Shown: positions 1 through 10,936, counted from the first letter of the stretch. The stretch is 64,000 nt of DNA from Nitratireductor luteus (GCF_026162365.1 NZ_JAOANW010000001.1:1-64000); one strand, 5' to 3'. A program made the numbers and translations. Notes: a model not told the origin generated them from the letters alone.

Positions 1-1
1 T

Positions 2-253
2 TATTCGGGCAGCCGTGACCGCGCCTTCGAGGACGGTGTCGGCTTCGGCGGTCGGGCGGTGGAGGACTATCTGGTCGTCGACGCCTATTCCAGCTTTGAA
101 CTGCCTAGGGGTAAGCTGGACGTCGGTATCGAGAATCTCTTCAATGCGGATTATGCGCCCGTTTACAGCCAGCTCTTGCGCAGCGGCACCAATACGAGCC
201 ATCTGCCTGCGCCAGGAACCACCGTGAAGGCCGTCTATACCGTGAACTGGTAG
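2..253 (+). CDS. TonB-dependent receptor, C-terminal end (partial)
   Basis: The reading frame is open from the left edge and ends at a stop after 83 visible residues. The segment VGIENLFNADY matches the conserved strand near the end of TonB-dependent siderophore or heme receptors (usually L-x-V-x-N-L-F/L-x-x-x-Y). The protein ends in a terminal aromatic residue (TVNW), as expected for an outer-membrane beta-barrel recognised by the BAM complex. It would act in the outer membrane in TonB-energised uptake, but the plug and ligand-binding loops lie outside the window, so the substrate cannot be named. Two hairpins follow the stop. Confidence 0.85.
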   Translation, partial: YSGSRDRAFEDGVGFGGRAVEDYLVVDAYSSFELPRGKLDVGIENLFNADYAPVYSQLLRSGTNTSHLPAPGTTVKAVYTVNW

Positions 254-267
254 GCCATCTACCGCCG

Positions 268-299
268 AAGGGGCCGGCACGTCGTAGCGCCGGCCCCTT
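268..299 (+). terminator. Strong GC hairpin after the TonB receptor
   Basis: Arms AAGGGGCCGGC (268-278) and GCCGGCCCCTT (289-299) pair perfectly over 11 bp around a 10-nt loop, 15 nt after the receptor stop. No T-tract follows, so it may act together with the second hairpin at 340-371. Confidence 0.6.
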
Positions 300-339
300 C
301 CGCGCCGGCGCGGCAATCCCGCGCGTTGTCAATGTTGAA

Positions 340-371
340 GAGGGTCACGACCGCCGCTGGTCGTGGCCCTC
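340..371 (+). terminator. Second hairpin with T-rich tail
   Basis: GAGGGTCACGACC (340-352) pairs with GGTCGTGGCCCTC (359-371) over 13 bp with one G-T wobble and a 6-nt loop. It is followed by ATTTTCATTT. This is a better intrinsic-terminator candidate than 268-299, and it would end the receptor transcript. Confidence 0.6.
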
Positions 372-683
372 ATTTTCATTTGCACATCGTCAACCTGCAA
401 GCAGTACCCGGCCGAAGAGAGTATCCGCTCGCCGCGCAAGGGCGGGAACACGGCGCATGCCGCCACCCGTGACGAGGTCACGCATCTCGCCACGGTGCCC
501 GCAATCTGAAAGAGGGGGCGGTGATGGCGTGCTATACTCGGTTCGCTAGGCTCTCCGCGAGAAGCAGCTACGCCTCAAATTTCATTGCGCGTTTAGCTCC
601 ATTGTGCTCCCTGGTGAGATCGCCAGCTAAATCGCGCTGAACGACCGCCGCCTTTGCCGCCCTTGTTTCTGGAGATGGCGTGA
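372..683. other. Intergenic stretch, no recognised gene
   Basis: About 310 bases separate the receptor terminators from the small exported protein. Short frames are present: one of 38 codons begins at an ATG near 523 after a G-rich stretch. None has recognisable composition or family resemblance. I see no RNA gene or clear promoter. Confidence 0.5.
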
Positions 684-1160
684 ATGAGACGGGCTTACTT
701 GCTTCTTGCACTTTTTTCCGCCGGACCGGCGGCGGCAGGCAGTTTGATCGGCGCCGAAGTTCCACCCTACCCCGACGGTTTTTCCAGCAGTATGGGCGCG
801 TGTATTCCCGACGGCCGAGACATTTGCGGCTATTCTATCGGCACGTTGGAGAATGCCGAAGGCGACGTGATCGCCATAATCGCCGAGCAAAAAACGCGCA
901 TGGCCGACCGCCAGCCCTTGTTGCGCGTGCTCGACATGATCGACACCCCCGCGCTGACCGACAGGCAAGCTTGGGCAATCGGAGAATGCGAGATCGATGG
1001 GCGTCTTGAGCCGACGGTAGCAGGAATCGTGAACGTCAAGGATACGGGCGGCTGGATCGAGGCGGCAGATACGATCTGGGCGGTCAGGTTCGATCCCGCC
1101 GTCGGAAAGCTCCGAGCGATCGACACTGCCCGCGTGACGTGCGCCATACCGGGATCGTGA
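684..1160 (+). CDS. Small exported protein of unknown function
   Basis: The 158-residue product starts with a typical Sec signal peptide (MRRAYLLLALFSAGPAAAG; cleavage likely near residue 19). The rest is soluble, so it is probably periplasmic. Four cysteines (C40, C48, C102, C153) could form two disulfides. A GGAG at 671-674 lies 9 nt before the ATG and supports the start. I do not recognise the family. It stands alone, converging on hupB across a shared terminator at about 1191-1214. Real gene likely; function unknown. Confidence 0.65.
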   Translation: MRRAYLLLALFSAGPAAAGSLIGAEVPPYPDGFSSSMGACIPDGRDICGYSIGTLENAEGDVIAIIAEQKTRMADRQPLLRVLDMIDTPALTDRQAWAIGECEIDGRLEPTVAGIVNVKDTGGWIEAADTIWAVRFDPAVGKLRAIDTARVTCAIPGS

Positions 1161-1190
1161 CAGAGATGGCTGCGATCGCCGAAACAAAAA

Positions 1191-1214
1191 AGCCGGGCTG
1201 AGAGCCCGGCCTTT
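1191..1214. terminator. Bidirectional terminator between the exported protein and hupB
   Basis: GCCGGGCT (1192-1199), loop GAG, AGCCCGGC (1203-1210). The hairpin is flanked by an A-run on the left and CTTTT on the right, so it can end transcription from both converging genes. Confidence 0.8.
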
Positions 1215-1239
1215 TCTGAAGCTGATGCTCCAGACGGAA

Positions 1240-1512
1240 TCAGTTGATCGCGTCTTTCAGGCCCTTGCCAGCGGAGAATTTCGGAACGTTGCGGGCCGGG
1301 ATGTCGACTTCTGCGCCGGTCTGCGGGTTGCGGCCCTTGGAGGCCTCGCGCCGCGAAACGCTGAAGTTGCCAAAGCCCACAAGCCGAACGTCGCCGCCCT
1401 TCTTGAGCTCATCGGTGACAACGGTGAAGACCGCGTCGACAGCCGACTGCGCGTCGCCCTTTGACAGGCCAGCCTTGTCGGCAACGGCGGATACCAGTTC
1501 GTTCTTGTTCAT
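1240..1512 (-). CDS. hupB: DNA-binding protein HU
   Basis: A 90-residue nucleoid protein that bends DNA without sequence specificity. The N-terminal dimerisation helices (MNKNELVSAVADKAGLSKGD) and the beta-arm signature GFGNFSVSRREASKGRNPQTG are classic for HU, and the length matches the family exactly. AAGGAAGGGG just upstream of the ATG is a strong ribosome site. It lies immediately downstream of lon, the usual position in many proteobacteria. An intrinsic terminator separates the two, so hupB probably has its own promoter (see 1571-1599). Confidence 0.97.
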   Translation of the reverse strand: MNKNELVSAVADKAGLSKGDAQSAVDAVFTVVTDELKKGGDVRLVGFGNFSVSRREASKGRNPQTGAEVDIPARNVPKFSAGKGLKDAIN

Positions 1513-1570
1513 AAACTATAAACCCCTTCCTTAATTTCGGCCGGAGAGCGACTCAACCGGCGAGGTGCGC

Positions 1571-1599
1571 AGAATATGAAGAAGCAAGGGGGCAACCAA
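1571..1599 (-). promoter_or_regulatory. Candidate hupB promoter
   Basis: Read on the minus strand: TTGGTT (1594-1599), a 17-nt spacer, TATTCT (1571-1576). It sits about 60 nt before the hupB start and downstream of the lon terminator. The match to consensus is moderate. Confidence 0.4.
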
Positions 1600-1651
1600 G
1601 CGAGAAATGAACAAATGAGCTCAAAAACCCCCGGTTTTCCGCGGTTTTCAG

Positions 1652-1680
1652 AAAAAAGCCGGCAATGAAGCCGGCTTTTT
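1652..1680 (-). terminator. Intrinsic terminator after lon
   Basis: AAAGCCGGC (1655-1663), loop AATGAA, GCCGGCTTT (1670-1678), with an A-run on one side and a T-run on the other. It ends the lon transcript before hupB and could work in both directions. Confidence 0.8.
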
Positions 1681-1716
1681 CTGGTTGCAGTGCACAATTT
1701 TGCCCCTGACGGCAGG

Positions 1717-4131
<2,415 letters not shown>

Positions 4132-4245
4132 TATTCAGCCTTCTCACGCCGCAGCCGCTCCATAGCCAGCTTGCGGCATCGTGTTTAGAAAGGGAAGCCG
4201 GTTCGCCCATGCCAGGCTTGCAATTGCAACACCACCATCAGGAAC

Positions 4246-4289
4246 AAAAACCCGCCGCGGTTCCTCCATTACTTGGAGGTCCGCGGCGG
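4246..4289 (-). terminator. Terminator after clpX
   Basis: Nested arms CCGCCGCGG (4252-4260) with CCTCC (4263-4267) pair with GGAGG (4275-4279) and CCGCGGCGG (4281-4289). In the minus direction the hairpin is followed by GTTTTTG, so it terminates clpX transcription before lon. Confidence 0.75.
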
Positions 4290-4393
4290 CGAGATCAAGG
4301 GCGGCGTGCAAGACACTCACAGCAGCATAGCGTGTTCCGGCCTAGGCGAAAGCTTCGCCGCTCCGGCCGGGTCGCATCGCCAGGCGTCGCGCG

Positions 4394-5668
4394 TCACGCG
4401 CTGACGCTGCCCTTTTCCTTTTCGCGCTCGGCATAAATGTAGAGCGGACGCGCATTTCCGGCCACGACCTCGTCGGAGATCACGACCTCCTGCACGCCTT
4501 CCAGCGCCGGCAACTCGAACATCGTGTCAAGCAGGATCGATTCCATGATGGAACGTAGCCCACGGGCGCCGGTTTTGCGCTCGATCGCCCTCTTGGCAAT
4601 CGCATTCAGGGCGTTCTCATGGAACGTCAACTCGACATTCTCCATCTCGAACAGGCGCTGATACTGCTTGACGAGCGCATTCTTCGGCGCTGAGAGAATT
4701 TCCACCAGGGCCGGTTCGTCGAGATCCTCGAGCGTCGCCAGCACGGGCAAACGGCCGACGAATTCGGGTATGAGACCGAATTTAAGAAGATCCTCCGGCT
4801 CCACCTGGCGCAGAAGCTCGCCCTGGCGGCGGTCCTCGACCGAGGACACATTGGCGCCAAAGCCGATCGAGGTCTTGCGTCCGCGGTCGGAGATGATCTT
4901 TTCAAGACCGGCGAATGCACCACCGCAGATGAACAGGATCGAGGACGTATCGACCTGCAGGAATTCCTGCTGCGGATGCTTGCGCCCGCCCTGCGGCGGC
5001 ACGGAAGCGACCGTGCCTTCCATTATTTTCAGCAGCGCCTGCTGGACACCCTCGCCCGAGACATCGCGGGTGATGGAGGGATTGTCCGACTTGCGGGAGA
5101 CCTTGTCGATCTCGTCGATATAGACGATGCCCCGCTGGGCGCGCTCGACATTATAGTCGGCCGACTGCAGCAGCTTCAGGATGATGTTCTCAACGTCCTC
5201 GCCGACATATCCGGCTTCGGTAAGCGTCGTCGCATCGGCCATGGTGAACGGCACGTCGATGATGCGAGCCAACGTCTGAGCCAGCAGCGTCTTGCCGCAA
5301 CCGGTGGGGCCGATCAGGAGGATATTCGACTTCGCCAGTTCGACTTCCTGGTTCTTGCCCGCATGCGCCAGCCGCTTGTAGTGGTTGTGAACGGCGACCG
5401 ACAGCACGCGCTTGGCGTGGTTCTGGCCAATCACATAGTCGTCGAGAACCTTGATGATGTCCTGCGGTGTGGGCACGCCTTCGCGCGACTTCACCATCGA
5501 CGATTTGTTTTCCTCGCGGATGATGTCCATGCACAATTCAACGCATTCATCGCAGATGAACACGGTCGGTCCCGCAATCAGCTTGCGCACCTCGTGCTGG
5601 CTCTTGCCGCAGAACGAGCAGTACAGGGTGTTCTTGGAATCACCACCGCTGTTGCTGATCTTGCTCAT
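4394..5668 (-). CDS. clpX: ClpX, unfoldase subunit of ClpXP
   Basis: A 424-residue AAA+ ATPase that unfolds tagged substrates and feeds them to ClpP. The N-terminal C4 zinc-binding domain has C17, C20, C39 and C42 (CSFC...CDEC). Walker A is GPTGCGKT at 120-127, Walker B is [10 protein letters not shown], and the sensor-2 region contains [11 protein letters not shown]. The length is normal for the family. It follows clpP on the same strand with a gap of about 295 nt, so it may have its own promoter. In alphaproteobacteria ClpXP also degrades cell-cycle regulators, but nothing in this window shows that. Confidence 0.98.
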   Translation of the reverse strand: MSKISNSGGDSKNTLYCSFCGKSQHEVRKLIAGPTVFICDECVELCMDIIREENKSSMVKSREGVPTPQDIIKVLDDYVIGQNHAKRVLSVAVHNHYKRLAHAGKNQEVELAKSNILLIGPTGCGKTLLAQTLARIIDVPFTMADATTLTEAGYVGEDVENIILKLLQSADYNVERAQRGIVYIDEIDKVSRKSDNPSITRDVSGEGVQQALLKIMEGTVASVPPQGGRKHPQQEFLQVDTSSILFICGGAFAGLEKIISDRGRKTSIGFGANVSSVEDRRQGELLRQVEPEDLLKFGLIPEFVGRLPVLATLEDLDEPALVEILSAPKNALVKQYQRLFEMENVELTFHENALNAIAKRAIERKTGARGLRSIMESILLDTMFELPALEGVQEVVISDEVVAGNARPLYIYAEREKEKGSVSA

Positions 5669-5963
5669 TTCACAGTCCTTTCAGTACACCGGTGCCCGAT
5701 GGGATCGACGGCGCCGGGAGAGCGATCCGCGCAACATGCACAGCCCCGAAGCAGATCGCCCAATTCTCGGTTTCCGAACGAAACACAAATCGGAAAGCGC
5801 GGCAACGACTCATTATCCCTGGTCGAGACTAGGGTGTTGAAACTCAACATAGGCTTAACGTAAGGCGTTGCCAGCCTCTACGGAACAGCAAATTGTGACG
5901 GAAATGACGCAGCCGGTAGCAAAACTTTTCGTCATGAGCCGGCTTTCCCGCCGAATCGCCCCG

Positions 5964-6596
5964 TCAGACAGAATGCACGCCCTCAATCGCTTCGCGCTGC
6001 GTGATCACCTTGTCGATCAGACCGAATTCCTTTGCCTCGTCCGACGTCATGAAATGATCGCGATCGAGCGTTTTTTCAATGGTCTCGTAGTCCTGGCCCG
6101 TATGCTGGACGTAAACCTCGTTGAGGCGGCGCTTCAGCTTGATGATGTCCTGGGCGTGACGCTCGATGTCCGAGGCCTGGCCCTGGAAACCGCCGGAGGG
6201 CTGATGCACCATGACGCGCGCATTGGGCGTGGCGAAGCGCATGCCCTTGGCGCCGGCGCACAGCAGCAGCGAGCCCATGGAAGCCGCCTGCCCCATGCAC
6301 AGGGTGGAGACCGGCGGCTGGATGAACTGCATCGTGTCGTAGATCGCCATGCCGGAGGTGACGACGCCGCCCGGCGAATTGATGTAAAGGGCGATCTCCT
6401 TCTTCGGATTATCGGCCTCCAGGAACAGAAGCTGGGCGCAGACCAAGGAGGCCATGCCGTCCTCGATGGGCCCGGTGATGAAGATGATGCGCTCCTTGAG
6501 AAGGCGCGAGAAGATATCATAGGCGCGCTCCCCCCGATTGGTCTGCTCGACGACCATCGGCACAAGGTTCATCGCGGTCTCGAATGGATTGGGCAT
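5964..6596 (-). CDS. clpP: ClpP protease subunit
   Basis: A 210-residue serine peptidase that forms the tetradecameric chamber of ClpXP and ClpAP. The nucleophile lies in [11 protein letters not shown] (S106), the histidine in MVHQPSGG (H131) and the aspartate in the LDRDHF segment near residue 180. The start is [13 protein letters not shown] at 6596. Upstream codons in frame lack family similarity and overlap a promoter. A heat-shock-like promoter lies about 70-100 nt before the start (6663-6695), consistent with stress control. clpX follows. Confidence 0.98.
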   Translation of the reverse strand: MPNPFETAMNLVPMVVEQTNRGERAYDIFSRLLKERIIFITGPIEDGMASLVCAQLLFLEADNPKKEIALYINSPGGVVTSGMAIYDTMQFIQPPVSTLCMGQAASMGSLLLCAGAKGMRFATPNARVMVHQPSGGFQGQASDIERHAQDIIKLKRRLNEVYVQHTGQDYETIEKTLDRDHFMTSDEAKEFGLIDKVITQREAIEGVHSV

Positions 6597-6662
6597 GGAT
6601 ACACCTTTCGGGCAGGATGCGCCGGCAAGGCGCAAAACGGCAGAATCGTTCGGTTCAATCGC

Positions 6663-6695
6663 GATAGATAAGATGTCCCCTTCCCTCTGTGCAAG
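6663..6695 (-). promoter_or_regulatory. Heat-shock (sigma32-type) promoter of clpP
   Basis: Minus strand: CTTGCA (6690-6695), a 17-nt spacer, then CTTATCTATC (6663-6672). This fits the remembered alphaproteobacterial RpoH pattern CTTG-N17/18-CYTATNT closely. The position, 67 nt before the clpP ATG, is appropriate. Confidence 0.65.
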
Positions 6696-6715
6696 GGTGG
6701 AGCGCTCGCGTTTTC

Positions 6716-7336
6716 TCAACCTGCTGCCAGAAGCCCGGCAAAGCCGATCATGATCACTCCCAATATGCGGGTCAAGACCACCAGGCCGGAGCGGCCGCCG
6801 GCCCGGCCGCGCAGCATGCCGCCGAGCAGCGCATAGAAGCCCGCAGCCGTGCATTCCAGGCTCAGCGAGACGGCTACCATGGAGGCGAACTGCGTCGCAT
6901 AGCCCGGCAAGCTCGGGTCGACGAACTGCGCGTAGAAAGCAGTGGCGAAGACCACTGCTTTGGGATTGAGGATCGCCACGGCGAATTCGCGCCTCGCGGC
7001 AGGCCATACTGAGAGATCATTGCCGCCAGCCTCCGCAATGTCATTGATGCTGCCAGCCTGGCGGACCATGCGCAGGCCGATCCAGGCAAGATAGACCGCG
7101 CCAATGATCCTGACCGCGCTAAAGGCAACAGGCGACTGAGCGAGGAGGATGCCAAGCCCCAGACCGGCCGCCAGGAAGATCATCAAATAGGCGGGATAGC
7201 GACCGAACGAGGCCATGTGCGCGACGCGGTAACCCCGCGCCGTGGCCAGGGTAAACGCCAGCACATTGTTCGGACCCGGCGCGAAATGCACAGGCAGAGA
7301 CGCGACTATGAAAGTCGTCCAAAGTTCGATCGGCAT
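6716..7336 (-). CDS. LysE/RhtB-family amino-acid exporter
   Basis: A 206-residue inner-membrane protein with about six hydrophobic segments. The N-terminal APGPNN motif after the first helix is the hallmark of the LysE/RhtB/ArgO exporter superfamily. These proteins pump amino acids out of the cell. The substrate is not predictable here. The start at MPIELWTTF is preferred because it puts the first helix at the N-terminus. It is divergently arranged with an Lrp-type regulator 124 nt away, a classic regulator/exporter pair, which suggests the exporter is induced by an amino acid sensed by that regulator. Confidence 0.88.
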   Translation of the reverse strand: MPIELWTTFIVASLPVHFAPGPNNVLAFTLATARGYRVAHMASFGRYPAYLMIFLAAGLGLGILLAQSPVAFSAVRIIGAVYLAWIGLRMVRQAGSINDIAEAGGNDLSVWPAARREFAVAILNPKAVVFATAFYAQFVDPSLPGYATQFASMVAVSLSLECTAAGFYALLGGMLRGRAGGRSGLVVLTRILGVIMIGFAGLLAAG

Positions 7337-7460
7337 CACGTGGCTCCATGCTGGAACCGCATATTGCCTTCGCCGACAGGGACGTGTCCTTGCGTTTTGT
7401 GGCTGTAAAGATTGCTGTTCCAGCATAAAATGCCATGGAACTTGGACAAGGTTGATGATC

Positions 7461-7931
7461 ATGCCAAACAAACTGGATGCGATCGATCATAACATTCTTC
7501 GGGCTCTGCAGCAGGACGGCAGGCTTACCAATGTCGAGCTGGCCGACAAGGTGGGCCTTTCGCCCTCCCCCTGCCTGCGCCGGGTCAAGCGGCTGGAAGC
7601 CGAAGGGATCATTCGGGGCTACCGGGCCATCGTCGACAGAGCTGCCACCGGCCTCGGTCTCACCGTGCTGACGGAGATCAAGGTCGGACGCCATACTAGG
7701 AAGAACGCCGACGCGCTTCAGGAGGCACTGGAGGGCGTTCCCGAAATCGTCTCCTGCCACATGGTCTCAGGCGCACCCGACTTCATAGCCGAGATCGTCG
7801 TCCCCGATCTCGCTGCCTATGAGCAACTGCTCAGCAACGTGCTGCTCAACCTGCCGATGGTCCAAGATATCCGGTCCAACTTCTCGCTGCGTCCGGTGAA
7901 GACGGACGGACCGTTGCCGGTTCCCTCCTGA
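7461..7931 (+). CDS. Lrp/AsnC-family transcriptional regulator
   Basis: A 156-residue regulator. The N-terminal winged helix (LDAIDHNILRALQQDGRLT, then VELADKVGLSPSPCLRRVKRLE) is typical of Lrp/AsnC proteins. The C-terminal half is the ligand-binding RAM domain (VLTEIKVGRHT...VSGAPDFIAEIVVPDLAAYE). A start two codons earlier (ATG at 7455) is possible; AAGG at 7448-7451 fits 7461 better. Divergent from the LysE-type exporter, so it probably controls that gene in response to an amino acid. Confidence 0.92.
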   Translation: MPNKLDAIDHNILRALQQDGRLTNVELADKVGLSPSPCLRRVKRLEAEGIIRGYRAIVDRAATGLGLTVLTEIKVGRHTRKNADALQEALEGVPEIVSCHMVSGAPDFIAEIVVPDLAAYEQLLSNVLLNLPMVQDIRSNFSLRPVKTDGPLPVPS

Positions 7932-7952
7932 TCGCCAAGCTCAGTATAAAGT

Positions 7953-9239
7953 TCAGTCGGCCTTCGCCAGCGCCTGCTCCAGATCGGCGATGATATCGTC
8001 CGCGTCCTCGATGCCGATGGAAAGGCGAATGACGTCGTTGCCCGCGCCGGCCGCTTGCTTTTGCTCGTCGGTGAGCTGGCGGTGGGTGGTGGAGGCCGGA
8101 TGGATGATGAGCGACTTGGTGTCGCCGATATTGGCCAGATGCGAGAAAAGCTCGACACCTTCGACGACCTTGACGCCGGCATCAAAGCCGCCCTTGAGGC
8201 CGAAGGTGAAGACGGCGCCGGCGCCTTTCGGCGAATATTTCTGCATCAGCTCATGGTTCGAATCGTCCGGCAGCCCCGGATAGGAAACCCAGTCGACGGC
8301 AGGCTGATCCTTCAGCCACGTCGCTACCTTGAGAGCGTTGTCGCAATGGCGCTGCATCCGGAGCGGCAGGGTTTCGATGCCGGTCAGGAGCATGAAGGCG
8401 TTGAACGGCGAGATCGCCGGACCGAAGTCGCGCAGGCCCAGCACACGGGCGGCGATGGCGAAGGCGAAATTGCCGAAGGTCTCATGCAGCACCATGCCGC
8501 CATATTCCGGCCGGGGCTCGGACAGCATCGGGTAATTGCCCGATTTCGACCAATCGAAGGTGCCGCCGTCGACCAGTATGCCGCCCATGGAATTACCATG
8601 CCCGCCCATGAACTTCGTGAGCGAGTGCACGACGATATCCGCCCCATGCTCGATCGGCCGAACCAGATACGGCGAGGCCATGGTGTTGTCGACCACCAGC
8701 GGCAGGGCGTGTCTGCGTGCGATCTCGGCGATCGCGGCGATGTCGACGAAGGTGCCGCCGGGATTGGCCAGGCTCTCTATGAAGATCGCGCGGGTGCGTT
8801 CGTCTATCTGGCTTTCGAAGCTGTCCAGGTCGAATGGGTCGGCCCAGCGCACCTGCCAGTCGAAGTTCTTGAAGGCGTGACCGAACTGGTTGATCGATCC
8901 GCCGTAAAGGCGCCTGGCCGCGATGAAATTATCGCCGGGGCGCATCATATTGTGGAAGACGAGCAATTGCGCGCCGTGGCCCGAAGCCGTCGCCAGCGCC
9001 GCCGTACCGCCCTCGAGCGCGGCCACGCGCTCCTCGAGCACGGCCTGGGTCGGGTTCATGATGCGCGTATAGATATTGCCGAACGCCTTGAGACCGAAGA
9101 GCGAGGCGGCGTGATCGACGTCATCGAACACATAGGATGTCGTCTGATAAATCGGTGTGGCGCGCGCGCCGGTTGCGGGATCGGGGGTCGCGCCCGCGTG
9201 GACGGCCAGTGTTTCAAAACCAGGTGTGCGCTCGATCAT
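7953..9239 (-). CDS. metY: O-acetylhomoserine sulfhydrylase/aminocarboxypropyltransferase (Cys/Met metabolism PLP enzyme)
   Basis: A 428-residue PLP enzyme of the gamma family that would join sulfide or methanethiol to O-acetylhomoserine in methionine synthesis. The PLP lysine is in HSLTKFMGGHGNSMGG. YTRIMNPTQAVLEERVAALEGG and LVVDNTMASPYL are family signatures. GGAGG 7 nt before the ATG at 9239 decides the start over an upstream in-frame ATG. Closely related O-succinylhomoserine enzymes and cystathionine synthases share the fold, so the exact acyl substrate is inferred. I found no SAM-II riboswitch motif in its leader, only a small hairpin at 9296-9312. Confidence 0.88.
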   Translation of the reverse strand: MIERTPGFETLAVHAGATPDPATGARATPIYQTTSYVFDDVDHAASLFGLKAFGNIYTRIMNPTQAVLEERVAALEGGTAALATASGHGAQLLVFHNMMRPGDNFIAARRLYGGSINQFGHAFKNFDWQVRWADPFDLDSFESQIDERTRAIFIESLANPGGTFVDIAAIAEIARRHALPLVVDNTMASPYLVRPIEHGADIVVHSLTKFMGGHGNSMGGILVDGGTFDWSKSGNYPMLSEPRPEYGGMVLHETFGNFAFAIAARVLGLRDFGPAISPFNAFMLLTGIETLPLRMQRHCDNALKVATWLKDQPAVDWVSYPGLPDDSNHELMQKYSPKGAGAVFTFGLKGGFDAGVKVVEGVELFSHLANIGDTKSLIIHPASTTHRQLTDEQKQAAGAGNDVIRLSIGIEDADDIIADLEQALAKAD

Positions 9240-9366
9240 CGATATCCTCCGCTTTGGCAAAATTCCGGGTCATCAATACAGGCGACGGCGAGTGAGGCAA
9301 AGAAGATTTGCCCTATTTCCGGCGGCTGAAGGGAATCATTCGGCAAGGCCGGCGCGTCTCATCACC

Positions 9367-9407
9367 GTTCTGGCATGGATCCTCGGGTCAAGCCCGAGGA
9401 TGACGAA
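9367..9407 (+). repeat. REP-like palindromic repeat, left copy
   Basis: 41 nt that reappear in perfect inverted orientation at 9466-9506. Each copy is itself a hairpin: ATCCTCGGG, 5-nt loop, CCCGAGGAT. Confidence 0.9.
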
Positions 9408-9465
9408 GGTTGAGGTGCTTTTGTAAATCATCAAGGCGGGCGGTTGACGGTATCCTACCGTACAG

Positions 9466-9506
9466 TTCGTCATCCTCGGGCTTGACCCGAGGATCCATGC
9501 CAGAAC
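9466..9506 (-). repeat. REP-like palindromic repeat, right copy (inverted)
   Basis: Exact reverse complement of 9367-9407, separated from it by 58 nt. It lies in the 313-nt gap between metY and the CoA-binding protein gene, where I see no gene. The hairpin core with CCTCGGG/CCCGAGG is of a type I remember as abundant in Mesorhizobium-like genomes. Confidence 0.9.
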
Positions 9507-9552
9507 CGAAAACATGTCCACCGCTTGGCCGGACCGCCTCGCTGGAACGTTT

Positions 9553-10074
9553 TCAGCGCTGCCTGATGCCGAAGCTCTGGAAACCCTGTCTCATCACCGG
9601 TTTTTTGGACGAGATCGTCCGGCTGTTGACGCCGTTCCAGCCGATTTCGCCGGAAAGCCTCGCATATTCGATCTTGGGGCAGCGGTTCATGACGACCCTG
9701 ATGCCCTTTTCCTCCAGCCGCTCAGCAGAAGCGTCGTCGCGGATCGCCAACTGCATCCAGACCACCTTGGGCAGCGGGTCCATGGCGAGGATGTCGTCGG
9801 TAATGCCGGGAACGGCGCTGGAAGCGCGGAAAATATCGATCATATCGACAGGCCTCGGCAAATCGGCCAGCGAGGCATAGGTCATCGCGCCGGCGATCTC
9901 CTTGCCCGCCTGCCCCGGATTGACCGGAAAGACCTCGTAGCCCTTGTCGAGGAGATATTTGGTGACGAAGAAGCTCGGGCGCACATCGTTCGCCGATGCG
10001 CCGATGATGGCGATGGACTTCACCGTGTTGAGGATGCCGGAGATATAGGCGTTGTCGTAGGTGTCGTGGTTCAT
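9553..10074 (-). CDS. CoA-binding domain protein (YccU type)
   Basis: A 173-residue Rossmann-fold protein. SIAIIGASANDVRPSFFV followed by KGYEVFPVNPG is the nucleotide-binding N-terminus of the succinyl-CoA synthetase-like CoA_binding_2 family (E. coli YccU). These stand-alone proteins bind CoA; their physiological role is not established. The start at MNHDTYDNAYISGIL has GGGAGA a few bases upstream. It follows the crotonase-family gene by 34 nt on the same strand, so the two are probably one transcript and share acyl-CoA chemistry. Confidence 0.85.
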   Translation of the reverse strand: MNHDTYDNAYISGILNTVKSIAIIGASANDVRPSFFVTKYLLDKGYEVFPVNPGQAGKEIAGAMTYASLADLPRPVDMIDIFRASSAVPGITDDILAMDPLPKVVWMQLAIRDDASAERLEEKGIRVVMNRCPKIEYARLSGEIGWNGVNSRTISSKKPVMRQGFQSFGIRQR

Positions 10075-10108
10075 TCTTTCTCCCAGGCTCGCAAGCCGCG
10101 CCCTGCCA

Positions 10109-10936
10109 TCATTCGCCCTTCCACTCCGGCTTGCGCTTCTCGATGAAGGCACCGATGCCTTCCTCGGCGTCGCGCGCCATCATGTTCTCGACCATGACGC
10201 GGGCGGCATAGTCATAGGCTTCCGTAAGCCCCATTTCGATCTGTGCGTAGAAGGCTTCCTTGCCGATCTTGAGCGTCAAAGGTGATTTGGATGCAATGGA
10301 TTGCGCCAGTTCGCTGACGGTTCGATTCAATGCTTCGGCGGGCACGGCGCGGTTGACGAGCCCGAAGCTCAGCGCTGTTTCGGCGTCGATCATCTGGCCG
10401 GTCAGAAGCATTTCCATCGCGTGCTTGCGGCTGACATTGCGCGACAGAGCCACCATGGGCGTGGAGCAGAACAGGCCGATATTGACGCCCGGCGTTGCGA
10501 ACCGCGCGCCATGCGCAGCCACTGCCAGATCGCAAGAGGCGACGAGTTGGCAGCCGGCGGCAGTCGCCACCCCGCCTACCGCCGCGATCACCGGTTTGGG
10601 ATGGCGGACGATGGTCTGCATGAGATCCGAGCACAGGCCCATGGTCTCGGTGAAAAAGGCCCGCCCCCGGTCCGCATCGGCGCGATGCGCGGTCATCTCC
10701 TTGAGGTCGTGGCCGGCGCAGAAGACCTTGCCCTCGTGGGCCAGCACGACGACCTTCACATCGTTGTCCGCGCGCGCCCGGTCGAGCGCGCCCTTGAGCG
10801 CCTCCATCATGGCGATAGAAAGCGCGTTCGCGGGCGGATTGGAAAGGGTGAGCGTCAACACGCCGCCGTTTGACGCGGCCTGCACGAGGGCTAGCGGTGC
10901 TTGCATTTCCGGATGCGCTTGTGCCGTTTGCGCCAT
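10109..10936 (-). CDS. Crotonase-fold protein (ECHDC3-like), catalytic glutamates absent
   Basis: 275 residues with the enoyl-CoA hydratase/isomerase fold. The oxyanion-hole loops are visible as KVFCAGHDLKEM and GGVATAAGCQLVASCDLA. In true hydratases the second loop reads GGGCE and is followed by a PE pair. Here they are AAGCQ and ATPGVNIG, so both canonical catalytic glutamates are replaced. The pattern resembles the ECHDC3 subgroup, whose activity is poorly defined. It is followed by a CoA-binding protein gene in the same orientation. I would not assign a beta-oxidation hydration step. Confidence 0.85.
   Translation of the reverse strand: MAQTAQAHPEMQAPLALVQAASNGGVLTLTLSNPPANALSIAMMEALKGALDRARADNDVKVVVLAHEGKVFCAGHDLKEMTAHRADADRGRAFFTETMGLCSDLMQTIVRHPKPVIAAVGGVATAAGCQLVASCDLAVAAHGARFATPGVNIGLFCSTPMVALSRNVSRKHAMEMLLTGQMIDAETALSFGLVNRAVPAEALNRTVSELAQSIASKSPLTLKIGKEAFYAQIEMGLTEAYDYAARVMVENMMARDAEEGIGAFIEKRKPEWKGE

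Noticed and set aside
6597-7007. N-terminal extension of ClpP by 137 residues
   Set aside because: The extension overlaps the exporter gene and the heat-shock promoter, and is not found in ClpP proteins.
9240-9366. SAM-II riboswitch before metY
   Set aside because: No pseudoknot pattern or conserved AAAGG element is visible; only a 6-bp hairpin at 9296-9312.
9336-9521. Short protein with two ILGSSPRMT segments
   Set aside because: The repeated peptide is the translation of the 41-bp inverted repeat; similar spurious products are common in genomes with this repeat.
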